DNA from: Cenococcum geophilum 1.58
Lineage: Eukaryota > Ascomycota > Dothideomycetes > Gloniales > Gloniaceae
NCBI GenBank assembly: GCA_001692895.1
Contig: KV748201.1
Span: 62,001 to 126,000 of the forward strand
DNA: 64,000 nucleotides
Direction of reading: 5' to 3'
The first letter of the stretch is position 1; each line of letters starts with the position of its first letter. Positions 11,760 to 23,359 of the stretch are shown here, piece by piece. The translations under genes and the position numbers were made by a program. The notes below the pieces were generated by a model that saw only the letters and a program-made list of their open reading frames with translations, searched no databases and was not told the origin of the DNA.

Positions 11760-13609
11760 TTAAATATAAATTCCTAATCTATATCCACGCCTCCCTTTAG
11801 TGATCTTTTCTTTATAAAAAGGCCGGCTATAAATACAATACCTAATAGTATATACATTATTACCTAAAGCACTCTTAAACTATCTATATAAGCTATAACT
11901 AGCTCCCTTTTTATGCCATCCTCCTCTATTAATATCTACCTAATTACCTCTACTAATGCACTTATATCCCTGCTTAATTCCGCAGCTTTTTAAGTGAAAT
12001 TAGGGTATATTAACAGATGCTTTTTAACTTTATTTTAGAAGATAACGCCTACAATACCTACCCTTAATATTTAGCTAAAACTGCGGAAGAATAAGTAGAG
12101 TGCTATAATAAAAGGCAGATCTCGATTACTTACGGCAGTTTAGATAGTAAAACTTATAGCTAGGTATAATATCCCAAGTCCTAGACTACTAACTAGGGAG
12201 ATACTTACCTATATAATAGTTATAGTATCCGCTTTAAGTAAGCCAAGTAAGCCACTACTAATAGCGGTAAGGAGCTATTTAACCTATATCGCCTAGCGGT
12301 AACGGCCACTATGAGTAATAAAGAGCCTAATAATGGCGGTAGTGGGGCTAATAGTAAAAGTCTAGGGGAACAATGTAATCCCCGCAGAAATTAGTAAGAA
12401 ACCTTTAGCTGCCTTAAAATATAGTAGCTGGTAGTGTATTAAGTCTTAGGCCACTATAGATATAAAAGGAAAGCTTACTATATAGTAGAGAACTAATAAC
12501 AAAAACATACTATAGATAATTATAGTAAAGTAAGTTATAAGGGATGTAGAATCTCTAAATATGCTGCTATAGAGTATTGGTTTACGCAATATATATTTTA
12601 ACGAAAGAGTAAAACTAAGGAAGCTGAATACGTTTAGTATAAGAGGAACTACCGTTCTCTAATAATACTATAGGTATATTACACCACCCTAAAAAAGTTA
12701 GCATTTAGGCATAGCTATTAATATTAAAGCATTTATGCTTATCTAAGTAATAGGAATAAGGAGGGCGGTTATAAAAGTAATAAAGATAAATAATCCTACC
12801 TAATCTGTTTGCCTAATTTTATTACTAATTTTACCCTCTTTAGGTTTAAGTTTTAGAAAGAATGGTATTATTAAAAAAGCGAGTAGATAAAATAGGACGT
12901 TAAGCCAAAATATCCATCTCTATAATTTTATTAGAATTTAGCAGGCGTTATTAGATAGTATATAGCCTTACCTAAGAAACCTTCTCCGCTAGTAAACCTC
13001 TAAGTATAGGGCCTATTATATTGCTAAATGCCCGCATTATAGTAATTAGCCTAAGCTATTTTCCTCTCTCTTTTAGCCTTACTATATTAGTAATAATAAT
13101 ATAGGTTAGGGCGGAGATATCTCCTCCGCTAATACCTTAAATCGAGCGGCCAATAAGCATTGGCGTAAAGTTGCTAGGAATAGCGGCAATAATAGCTCTA
13201 ATAGTAAAAAGGGTTAAAGCTAGTAGAAGTACTGGTTTACAACCAAATATATTAAATAAGGAGGTAAAGGTAGATTAAAAAATAGTAAAAGTAAGTAAGA
13301 ATAATATCTTAGCCTAAAAAGCTTTAATACCGGAGGTATAAAGATTTTCAGCTATAATTTAATACGAGTTAGGATTAGACCGTATTTAGTAGTAAAAAAA
13401 ACTTACTAGTAAAGCCACCGCTAAAGAGGTAATAGTAAAAGTATATATAAGGTTAATAAAAAAGAGACAGCTAAAGGCGGTATAAAATCTCCATCTACGA
13501 CTAGTTAAAGGCTAGGTGGTATTAAGCTAAGGGATTTATTAAGTAGTACAGTTAAAAGATATCTTAGTTGCGATTTTCTAGCGCCTAAAGTCTTAGAGAT
13601 AGGCTCCAT
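11760..13609 (-). pseudogene. RIP-killed MFS transporter, DHA2 (drug:H+ antiporter) type
   Basis: From a minus-strand ATG at 13,609 a degraded frame encodes repeated hydrophobic segments consistent with 12-14 transmembrane helices. Recognisable pieces in order are FGCKPVLLLALTLFTI (the G-R-K-P motif A loop, Arg lost), a helix with IAAIPSNFTPMLIGRSI, then GISGGDISALTYIIITNIV and LKERGK, IMRAFSNIIGPILRGLLAEK (motif C-like G-P-x-x-G-G, one Gly lost), and VGLFIFIT before the C-terminal helices. This is the layout of fungal DHA2 exporters, which sit in the plasma membrane and expel drugs, toxins or secondary metabolites by proton exchange. The substitutions are mainly RIP-type; a frameshift near the N-terminus is possible. 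The 3' limit is approximate because terminal stops cannot be told from RIP stops. Confidence 0.75.
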
Positions 13610-14420
13610 TATCTTTATAAGGGTTATTAAGTGCTCTTTATTGCTTTACTCCCTAGCTTCTATATAAGAATAATATGCTTACAGAGAATAAGAGGGCTAG
13701 TTAGGCACCCTTGCATTCCAGTTACATTGCGGCCGTAATAGAAATTCGAGATTTCTTAGTTATTGATTCTACTAAAAAAAAAGTAAAAATTTCTAATTTT
13801 AACATGCGTATATAGAATGGGCGAGAATTAATAAGTATATATAATGGTTTTTACTAACGTATTTAACTAATAAAGTGTAGTTATATAAGGCTCTAGTATA
13901 GATCGGCTTTAACTATAATAACCTTACGGGCCAGTTTAAACAGTTTCGCTAGCTATAAATTTAGCACTATTATAGAGGGTAGCTAGATTGCTAATCCGCA
14001 TATTTATTGGTTTCTAGTTTTTCCTGCTAGTATATTATTAACTCTATGGGCCTAGAGCTAGGGACTTTATTTTATATCTCCTAAATAATACCCTATAAAT
14101 AAAAGCTTAACTATATTATACGTTAGATACTTACCGCTTATAAACAGAATCTTATAGCCTAAAGAGGGTAACTCTAATAGTAATATAATTAAAATTAGGT
14201 AGAAAGAGCAGCAGGTAGCTAATATTAAAATTAAAGGTAATACAGTAGTATTATAAGAGTTTAATACCTTAAAGTGCTTGTATAAGGAGACTATTACTCG
14301 CCTAGATCTGTCAATTAAACTCTTATATAATAATTGACAAACCTAAGCCCTAGCGCTTATAAGTGACCTAACGTAAAATACAACCCGTACTACCCTACTA
14401 GTTAAACGGCCTTGCTAGCG
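13610..14420. other. RIP-ed DNA, nothing recognised
   Basis: AT-rich flank upstream of the MFS pseudogene. Any promoter of that gene would be here, but no site can be defended after mutation. Confidence 0.45.
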
Positions 14421-14570
14421 TTATACTATAAACCAAACACTATAAACTAGATACTATAAACTAGACACTATAAACTAAATACTAGGGACCCGACCCTAAG
14501 GGCACCGTACTAGTCGATCGGCCTATTAGCGCTATGCCAGATACTATAAATTAGATACTATATACTACAC
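14421..14570. repeat. Short tandem repeat, ACTATAAACTAGAT-like unit
   Basis: Four adjacent degenerate copies of a 14-15 bp unit (ACTATAAACTAGAT and variants) occupy about 14,425-14,480, and two more lie near 14,541-14,570 after a GC-richer interruption. Variation among copies is largely C/T and G/A. Confidence 0.6.
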
Positions 14571-14585
14571 TATCCTAGCGCATTC

Positions 14586-14723
14586 GGTTGAAAGCGCGCG
14601 TTAATCTTAGTAATTATTTATACCTTTTAAAGTAATACGCGCGGCCATTTAACGTATTTTTACCTTTTTTTTAGGTAAAAATCTACGCATTTTAATTAGC
14701 GTAATTAACACGCGCTTTTAATC
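14586..14723. repeat. 138-bp inverted repeat, MITE-like
   Basis: The ends GGTTGAAAGCGCGCGTTA (14,586-14,603) and TAACACGCGCTTTTAATC (14,706-14,723) are inverted copies with three transition differences. An inner pair, ACGTATTTTTACCT (14,652-14,665) and its partner at 14,673-14,687, lets the whole segment fold into a long hairpin. It may be a miniature inverted-repeat element; no target duplication was identified. Confidence 0.5.
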
Positions 14724-17700
14724 AGATATGGGCCCGTATACTAAGGTCGAATTTTGCGCAAGACATTTTACAAACAATTAGGATTTCGCACCCCTAATAC
14801 CCCCGCTTTTACTATGCCGTAAATCTACGTCAGCTAGATATATCTAGATACCTATATTATAAAAAGTACGGAAATATTATATTTTATTATAAGTATTATA
14901 GGCTAAAATTACCTAGCGCAGAGGCACTCTATAAAAACGCTTTTGGGATTAATACTATACAGGGCAAATTAATTTATAGCCGTACAAATATAAACTCTAT
15001 ACTTTAACATACTATAATATAAGAAAGTTTATTAAGGATATTGGATTTTATAAACTCCCTAAGAATTCTTATATTATATAGTAGATGTATTTAAAACGGT
15101 AGAGGTGGTTAAGATTATATAGTAGTTTTTATTAAAATGTATAGGGGTATAGTTGTAGGATAGGCATAATATATTAGGTTTATAGTCCGCTCCTTTATCT
15201 CTTTTCCACTCCGTAAAAGTTATCTTCCGTCGTCTTTAAGAGACATGGGCTTTAGTATATCGCTAATAGTAACCATAAAAAGTTAAATCGGGGTGCTATA
15301 AGGCTTTATTTAATATTTAATATGCCGAATTTATTGGCTAATTTACTCTCTATCCCATTCTTCTAATCTACCCTTCTTTATTAACTATAATACTAAAGAT
15401 CTATTAATGCACCTAAACTATTTAACTCACTTTAAAGAACGTACTGATTATTATTTAAAAATTGGTAACTCTAATACTTATAAAGCAACCATCCTTTAGT
15501 AGTAAGGAATGTATTAGAAAGCTATTAATCTTTCTATATAACTCTATATAGCTTATCTCCTTTAATAGGGTAAATAAATTTCCTAAATGGGACATATAAA
15601 GTTAAGTCTAGGTTAGAGTATAAGTAGATTTTATATATTTTATAGAGAATATTTGTGCCTAGTTAGTTCCTAAGTAAGCAGTTTCTAGTAATAACCCTTT
15701 CCTCCTATTAAATAAGATAGGATATATTACCATTCTTCCAAAATTTTATAATTTCCTTAGCCTTAAAAAGCAGCGGCATTTGCTATAAAGTAGGTAAGCC
15801 CTCCCTATAATATAGGATGAGTTTTATAGGCCATTTTTAGGGTTATTAGGGGTCTTACTAGGGCCGTTCGTCGATCTCGGAATTACTATTCATAATCTTT
15901 AGATTAAGAAGTTAAAAAGTTAAGTAGCAAGTTCTAGACTACGACTATTATAATAAAATATGCCAAGAAAAGCCTAGCCCTACACTAGCAATTAATATAA
16001 AGCTAAAGCGGGACGCTATCCTTCTTTTCTTATTATAAAAATAATTCGCTTAACCTGTGGCGATAAATAGCCCGGCTATATTCTTAACCTCCCTTCTAAA
16101 CTTCGCTTATAGATTTACTAATTCTGCTTTAAATAAGCCCGTCTAATTTAAATAAGGGCTACTAACCGCTTTTTATTATCAAATATTCTAATTACCCTTT
16201 TATAGATATGTAAAGCTATTTACGCGGAGGCTGCTAATATCCTTTATTGCGAAAACTTATATTATATATCAATTTTATACCTATTATTATTAGGCAATAG
16301 TTATACAATTAACTTTAAATTTTTGTAATATATAAGATCCTTATATCTTATTCTAGATTTTCGAATATTCGTACTATAGATTAACACAATTGTTATAGCC
16401 TTAGGAAAGGGCCAGAGATTTAATTACTTTATTCTATCCTTATAGGATAAGTACCTCTATACCTAGGAGGTTAAGCCTATAGTTAAGAATTTTAAGCGAG
16501 TAAAGGTTAGTGGGAAAGTTATTACTAATACAGCTTGTTTTTATTATTAATTGCTATACTCTATAAGAATTACCAGCCTATCTTATTATACACAGAAAGG
16601 CAGCGGGCTTGGCGAGAATTTTGTATTAAATCTTCTCCAGGAGATATAAAGCAAGATACCTCTTTAGCTATACTAGCGATCTTACTAACGGTACGGACAG
16701 CAATATAAAAGGGATGCAGCCTAACTTATCTTTAGAGCCTCTATACTGTAAAACGTAGAACTTTAATTTAAATAAAGTATATCTTTGCCCTTAGCCTACG
16801 CCTGCACTATATATACGCCTATATATAAAATAATTTTAAAGCTTAAATATCCCGCCTTTCCCAATCCTTGTCCTTATAAAATAATTTCCATTTTACTTTA
16901 TACTCTTTTGGAGGTATATCTAAATGCTTCTAGTGCCTATATTAGGAATAGTTATAATCTTGTACTTATAACTTATATATCTGCTAGGGCTTAAAGATAT
17001 GTTAATAAGGGTTTAATAAGATGTGCTTAAGGCATTACTACCGCTAGCTATAACCGTAGCGTCTCCTTTTCTCGCGTTTTTTGTACCTCCTCTTCTTACT
17101 TTCTTTGTGCTTCTTTTTCTTGCTTTCTTTATACTCTTTGCTTTTTTTATTACCTTATAAGGTAAACCTAACTCTATATACTTAGCCCGTATACTATCTA
17201 TAGTTCTTATCGGGGTTATAGACGCCATAGTTATAGACATTTCGTTAAAGAGGACAGTAATTTTAGCCGCTATCTTATCTTTCTTAGCAATCGTTTTTAG
17301 GTTATTTAGGTTCTTTACTCCACTCTATAGACTATAGTAATTAACGTAAAGGATAACTAACTTATTTAAGAATATAAGCGGAGATAAGGCGCTAGCGTTT
17401 AATTACTAGCGTTTTATATAGTAATCTTATTTATAATTTTTATACCAGCTTACTTGGCACTGACATTTCGTTATTAAGTGGCTTTTAGCATAAAGCGCTT
17501 ACCAGTAAGTTTAAAATATAGGGGCTAACTTTAACCTTCTAGACTAGCCCTTCTATAGAAGCCTATCTAGAGCTATTATATTTAATACCAGCCCTTCTAT
17601 AAACTTTATCCCTCGCTTCGCTAGATAAGCTAATTATAAAACCCTTATCCTAAGCTCTAATATTACCCTTACTTACTTGCAAACCAATTATTAGTTAAGG

Positions 17701-17879
17701 ATGTAACACTATAATAGCTACTAAAGAGAACTTAATGTACCTAGTATTAAAGCAATGTCGTCTATAAGTGCGGCATAGTATTAAAAATATTATTTAAATC
17801 TCTATAATCTTTGCTATGTTACCGTTTCGCTATTATTCTATATTTAAACGGTTATATCTTGTTTTTTTATAGCTATACT
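14724..17879. other. RIP-ed DNA, nothing recognised
   Basis: Contains two chance-sized open stretches, 16,785-16,994 (plus) and 17,013-17,240 (minus, Lys/Arg-rich), neither of which resembles a known protein or shows a coherent longer frame. No RNA gene or transposon boundary was seen. Confidence 0.5.
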
Positions 17880-19634
17880 AGGCGCGCCATAGGATGACTA
17901 TAAGGTAGCTATCCTTATTTACCTATCTCTAAAAGGAACGAAACTAGAAATATATAAAGAATTCCTTCTAGGCCATATACTTGTAGCAGTTTAACGCAAA
18001 CGGCGCGACCTAAAAAAACCTAAATATAATCTATACGACATTGATATAAGGTCGTAGAAAGACGATAGAGTAGAGGAATATATTAATTCTCTAGACCTTA
18101 CAGAGGAATAACTTAATTAACTCTACAAAATGGACCTAGATATAAAAACTGTAGCCCACCTATACTAATCTGGAGATTTACTAAGCTTTTATAGGGTTAA
18201 AGCTTCTAAGCTTATACCACAGGCACTTCCGAGCTTTTTATTATTAATTAAAAGGCATTATTATTAGTAATATAATTGGTTTAATTAGAGCTAAATTTAA
18301 CCTTTAAACCGAACTAGTCTAACTAGATACTTGCCTAATTAGGCCTAAAATACTATTTTCTATTACTAGGTAGTTTTTATATGGTTTTATAAATACTTAA
18401 TATTATTTTATTATATAAAAAAACTCTAGCCTTTCTATTTTATATGCTTATAAGTTAATTTAATATATATAAGTCTTAATATTCCTTTAAAACTAGTAAG
18501 CTATTTAGTATACTAAGTATACCAAGTAGTTAAAAATAAGCGAACCAGTCCAAGTTTTTGCTAAAAATTACTATAAGTAAACTAGCCTAGTTCCGTTAAA
18601 TTGTTCGCAATTTATATAAGAAAGCCCCTAATACTGCTTAATTCTTAGCCACTACTATCCTAAAATACGGCTATACGAATAAAGGCGGAGACGATATTTA
18701 GGATAAAAGCGTAAAGTATATAAAACGCAAGGCTATATTACGTAAGGATCTTTCCTATAAACTTTTAAAGTCTACTAAAGTTAAAACTAAGAAAGGAAAA
18801 AATCTAGGTAAGCTTAATCCGTAGCAGACTAGAAGTAGTCTTAACTATATAGATTATTAAGTTTTTTTAGGGGCTTATAATACGTCGGTTAATACGGAAA
18901 ACTATTAAGTGGTTTTTAGGGATTACGATACCAGTAATAAAGTTTAATAAAGTGCTACTAAGTCTCTAAAGCTAGGTAAAGGTATATAGGATAGCGAGGC
19001 CGAGCCGTATATAAGCGAAGATATTTAGATCGCTGAGGAAGATGCTATATAACCTTAAAAACCTCTTATTAAAATAGCAGCGCTAGTTATACCCGCGCAA
19101 TAGGTAGATAAAAATGTTTTTATCTTTCCTAAAACAAAAGAGATCTATAAAGAAAAGATACTAATATTAATTAAGAGTATTTCTTTGTCGCCTAGCCTCC
19201 CTATAGCTTTAAATTTGATAAAGGTTACTATAAAAAGGGACATAATTATTAAAGCAGCCTGGGTTATCTATAGGTTTAGCAAGTATTAATATAGGATTCC
19301 GAAAACGGTTTATATAAGGATTTTATAAACAATATAAAGTTATAAGGAGCCTTTAAACCCGCCAAAGTAATTAGACGGCTCTATATAGATATAAGTACTA
19401 GAAGCGGGATGGTTCTAAAATTAAAAGATTATAATACTTAACATATTGGAGTATATTGGAGCTTAGGAGTAGTATAATACTTAGGTTAAACTAACCTAAG
19501 CTATAATCTTTACTAAAAAGAACAAGCTAGTAGATTGTAGAGGTATAGTAATTTATATACTAAATAAAATATAAGGCCTTCTAATAACAAACGATTAATA
19601 TAGGAAATGCATTAGAAATATAGGAAGAATAACT
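17880..19634 (+). other. RIP-ed DNA with long degraded plus-strand frames, unidentified
   Basis: From about 17,888 a frame starting MTIR/MADDYKVA-like runs with few stops to about 18,230, and from about 18,640 to 19,600 another frame carries a Lys-rich then acidic stretch (EAEPYISEDI, AEEDAI) and later IKRDIIIKAAWVIYRFSK. Stops are TAA/TAG only, so these look like RIP-ed coding DNA. I recognise no domain. They lie directly upstream of the solo LTR and of the Ulp1-like remnant on the same strand and could belong to the same former gene or element. Confidence 0.35.
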
Positions 19635-19639
19635 CTTAG

Positions 19640-19804
19640 TGTCGGGAATGAGGCAAGCGGTCGTCACGTGACGACCGCGACACTAGCGTGGCGAGGAGTC
19701 TTAAGCTCCTCGCCCTTCCTCATTCCAATCAACAATAAGCTTTGCAACCAACATTCACTGTGTCTACTCGAGTAGCATTGGTGAGTTACCCTGTGACACC
19801 AACA
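19640..19804. mobile_element. Solo LTR, 165 bp, with 5-bp target duplication
   Basis: The segment starts TGTCGGGAATGAGG, ends GACACCAACA, and is flanked by CTTAG at 19,635-19,639 and 19,805-19,809, a perfect 5-bp duplication. TG...CA ends, size and duplication identify an LTR left by recombination between the two LTRs of a full element; the parental superfamily is not known from this. Unlike its surroundings it keeps CpA, TpG and CpG, so it either arrived after the RIP episode or was too short to be hit. It contains a 22-bp perfect palindrome centred on CACGTG (19,657-19,678) and a second hairpin (19,690-19,714), both enclosed by GGAATGAGG/CCTCATTCC (19,645-19,653 and 19,718-19,726). Confidence 0.85.
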
Positions 19805-19809
19805 CTTAG

Positions 19810-20491
19810 AGATAAAAGAAATAAATCTTATAACTTAGCAGATAATAGTATTATAGAGAAAAACACTTAGCTAATAAGGAGGCAAATTAATATATAACTT
19901 AGTAGAGGGAATAAGCTAAGCACGAAGCTTATTAAAGAGCTTGGCTTAGGTATACTCTTTAGCCTAAAGATTTAGTAAGTAGTGCGACCCTAAACCCCCA
20001 CTAGCTACTAATACTTGCTTTAAATAGGGAGTACACTAAAATAGAGACGAAATAACTTAATAGTCTTATTAAAGATGCTAAAGCGAACTTAAACTATATA
20101 TAGCTGCTCTAAATCCTAGGTTAGTAGTTAGAGGTATTAATAAATAAAGGAAAGCCTAGCCTTAATACTCTATTTACTTTACTAAGAGCAGAGACTCTAG
20201 TATTAGAAGAAGAGTATAAAGAGCTAACAACTACCTTTACTTTAGAGGCGGTAAGTTAGTAGTATAAGAATAGCCTATAGATTAACTAAGTAATTTCTAA
20301 TATAGGGATTAACACTAAAGGGATATTTAAATGCCGCTGTTAATCGCTTAATTAAGGAAGTTAGTACTAAAGTTATAGGCAAGCGGAAGCTTAAGAAAGA
20401 CAATAGTGTTACAATTAATAGTGGAATAGAGTTGCCCTGTAATATGCTTAATAGGCTTTACTAAAGCAAATAGTTTAACGGTTAGCTCTTA
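19810..20491 (+). other. RIP-ed DNA upstream of the Ulp1-like remnant
   Basis: A plus-strand reading rich in Glu, Lys and Leu (for example RAETLVLEEEYKELTTTF near 20,185-20,240) suggests coiled-coil coding sequence that may be the N-terminal part of the protease pseudogene that follows. No domain was recognised. Confidence 0.35.
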
Positions 20492-21250
20492 ATGGCTAGA
20501 ATGGCAATATTAGACAAACCGTCTTTTATAAGGTATAGTTATAGTATTCTATTAGAATAGTTTAAGCTATCTAGTAAAAGTAGTAAAATAAGACGCGTTA
20601 TAAGGCCTCTTGCGGGTTAGAGAAAAAAAATTAAAGCGTTTTATATAAAGGCCTAAGGATAGTAAGAGGGAGAAATACGGCTAATTTATTTCTACCTATT
20701 AAACTGCAATGGTAACCACTTTACGTTACTAAAAATAAATAAGCAAGAGGAAAAAATCTATTACTATAACTTAATAGCGAGTAAAAGTGTTATCGATGGT
20801 ATAGAGAGGTTAAGTCGAGTTGGGAAATTAGTATAGGTAAGTTAGCTTTAGTACTAGGAAACCCCTAAAGCTAACACTAGGTAGGAAGAGTTTAGCTATT
20901 TAGAATTTAAATATATCAAGGCGGTAAGTGCTAAAACGCTAAACGGAATTTTTATAAGGCTAATATCGGCTTTAGAGCAGCCTACCCCTTAATAAAGAGA
21001 TATATTAAGCTGCGGTTTAATAGTTATAAGGAACTCGGCGTATTAGATAAACGGTTTCTAAGTTAGTAATTAGTATAATAAGTTAGATCTAAAGCGCTTA
21101 AGGATGGATATTGTTAAAGCCTTTAAGACGTATATATTGGATAACGCTTTATAGCGAAAGAGAGCGGGAAACCTAGACGCCGTACTAAAGAATAATTTAA
21201 TCAAAGCTGTTATAAATGCGTATAGGAGATCAAAACGGTTAAAGGCATAA
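20492..21250 (+). pseudogene. RIP-killed Ulp1-like cysteine protease (peptidase family C48)
   Basis: One frame from 20,492 to TAA 21,248-21,250 (252 codons) has only TAA/TAG stops and no frameshift. The catalytic pattern of SUMO/ubiquitin-like proteases is visible: LLNCNGNHFTLLKINKQE supplies the His, YYYNLIAS follows at the position of the usual Y-D-S (the Asp codon now reads Asn, a G-to-A change), and ILSCGLIVIRNSAY supplies the catalytic Cys in the usual D/S-C-G context. Ulp1 enzymes remove or process SUMO-type modifiers; C48 domains are also carried by several DNA transposons and as expanded families in fungi. Upstream coding sequence probably extends toward 20,000. I cannot tell whether this was a host gene or transposon cargo. 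Confidence 0.6.
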
Positions 21251-21558
21251 TAACTATAGAAGGGGGTTAAATGCTAAGTATTAGTATATTAGGAGCTCTG
21301 TTTTGCCCTAGGGCACGTTTAATACCTTGTATTATATTAAGATAAGATTAGATTTTCCGCCACCCTAGTATAATATTAGGTGACTTATCCCTTGTTATAT
21401 AGGTCCACAAGATCTATCTCGCCTAGTAAACCTACTAGGACTCTCGCATCCTCTAGTCCTTTAAGTAGTTATAATACTTAAGATATAAGGTCCGTAATAT
21501 AGAGGGGTAATAGGTAACTATCTAGAGTATTAGTAGCTAATAGACTAACTAATATCCA

Positions 21559-21579
21559 ATTCTATCCCGCGGATAGAAT
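21559..21579. repeat. Palindrome ATTCTATCC-CGC-GGATAGAAT
   Basis: Nine-base perfect arms around a 3-base centre. It resembles the larger palindrome at 26,291-26,317 (both fit TTYYATCCCGSGGATRRAA). The rest of 21,251-21,798 is RIP-ed DNA in which I see nothing else. Confidence 0.5.
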
Positions 21580-21798
21580 AGTGAAAATATACACTTTTTA
21601 AAAAGAACCGCCCTATTAGACTATAGAATTTATAAAGGCCCTACTAAGTTTATCTGTAGTTATCGACCTAAGTTAGGTCGTCTTTTACCCGACTTAGTTA
21701 CCTACCCCTTAACTTGGTTACCAACTCGGTTACTAACTCGTACCCCCCCTTATACCTATATCTACCTTATATATATATAGCCTCTTTTTCTTTATAGA

Positions 21799-22990
21799 TT
21801 AATCTATATACGAGTCTTCTTTTTTTAATCTACGCACGGACTTTAGAGCGACAGCAATACACGTTAAAAATTTAATAGGAATAACGCCACCATCTCCACC
21901 CAGATCTACGGTTGCTGTATTAGAAAATTCTATTAACTGTCCTCTAGATATAAGCACTTAGCAGCTAACTTCGCTAAGGGGAAAGAAATTCGCTATATAA
22001 AGAGTAGTATTAGTTTTAGTAAACCCATTCTAGTCGGCTACTCCTATAACTATAAGATCGCTAGCAGAATTAGGAATATTTAAGCCTATAGGGAGTGGCC
22101 CTAGAGCTTATTAGCTTAAAGAAGTGTTAAAGGACAGTTATCTACTACCTAGTAATAGAAGTTAGGGTAAATTATTCTAGACGCTACTATAGTCGGCAAA
22201 TAGCGGAAAGAATAATTTTATACTTAGACCACTGACTCCTTGGCTAGTATCTATAATAATACTTAGAATTCTATTAGTGGAATAATTGTACTAATCCTAG
22301 GACCCTAGAACGATCGAAGTTATTAGAGTGACAAATAATAGAAGAATTTGTATCTTAAATGGCGATTAACCTAGAGAGTAAAATATAGGGTTAATAGCTT
22401 CTTTATAGACTATATAAGTCTAAAGGGGGCCTAAATCTAGTCCCTTACAGTAAAATAATTTGCCTATAACGGGCCGGTTTTAGTTGATCTATTTTTGGAC
22501 ATAAGTTAGGTTATCTAGTTTATATACAACTATCTATTTATAAGCTGATATAATATTTAAAAAAAATTTATAAAATTCCTCTTTTATAGGAAAAAGGTAT
22601 AGGAGGAGGAATGTAGCGGAGTAGTATCTTATATGCACGATTTCGAAGTAAATAGTATCGGCAAATAGTGGCTCCCAAAACGGGTCCTATTAGGGTGCTA
22701 AAAATGGACCCTGTATAGAACGTAATATAAATAAGGTGCGCTTAAATAGCAACAGTTTTGCCTCTATATTCGCTGCAAGTAATTTAAATAGCCTTATATT
22801 TAGCATTCTACGTATATATTGCTTCTCTACCTCCTCCTAACAGCCCTTTTATACGGCTAAGGTTTTACCCATACTTAGAATAAATAGCTTATAGTTATTA
22901 AAAACGGGATCTTTATAGGGACTAATGGTTACCCTTATAAATATATCTCTCGCACTGTTCCCGGTTTTAATAATAATATAATAACTTATC
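21799..22990 (-). pseudogene. RIP-killed protein-coding frame, family unknown
   Basis: On the minus strand a single frame can be followed from about 22,990 down to TAA at 21,799-21,801, roughly 390 codons, with about 18 TAA/TAG and no frameshift. It reads, in order, SPYKDPVFNNYKLFILSMGK, RRMLNIRLFKLLAANIEAKL, FLLLYLFPIKEEF, ILLLFVTLITSIV, SIKLFFPLFADYSS, SDLIVIGVAD (then a stop) NGFTKTNTTLYIANFF and TATVDLGGDGGVIPIKF. The hydrophobic ILLLFVTLITSIV segment could be membrane-embedded. I do not recognise the family. The absence of indels over this length indicates an intact gene or element ORF at the time of RIP. The start codon was not determined. Confidence 0.45.
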
Positions 22991-23249
22991 TCTTACCACC
23001 ATTAGCCTTAAATAGGATAAGAGTGGATAGTTTAGATCTTTTATATACTCTAATATAGAGGACCGCCAACTAAACGGCAAATTTTTTATAACTTTAGGTT
23101 ATACTAGGGGCTTACGTCGCTATAAAATATCTTAAGAATGGCTACGTTACGCTACCGTAAAACTAGCTAGGTAAGCTAAGAGCGGCTAGTATAGTCTTTG
23201 TTTTTGGAACTATCTAGCTAAGTAATTATAAATATTAACGGACGTTTTA
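22991..23249. other. Transition from RIP-ed to un-RIPed DNA
   Basis: TpA-rich sequence gives way near 23,250 to sequence with normal CpA/TpG frequency. Nothing else was recognised. Confidence 0.4.
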
Positions 23250-23359
23250 TAGTAGTGTGGTGGTGTGGATTGGACGTCGCCTACTGTCTTGGCATTTTCC
23301 TATATTTATAGAGCCTTCCTTCTTACCTTCTCCTTACATACATATTACGACCCTACCAG

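Noticed and set aside
16785..17240. Two ORFs of 69 and 75 codons as small genes
   Set aside because: They sit in RIP-ed DNA without similarity, start context or a longer coherent frame; the Lys/Arg-rich one is compositional.
19640..19804. tRNA or structured ncRNA gene
   Set aside because: The palindromes suggested a folded RNA, but TG...CA ends and CTTAG duplications identify an LTR, and no tRNA anticodon or T-loop pattern is present.
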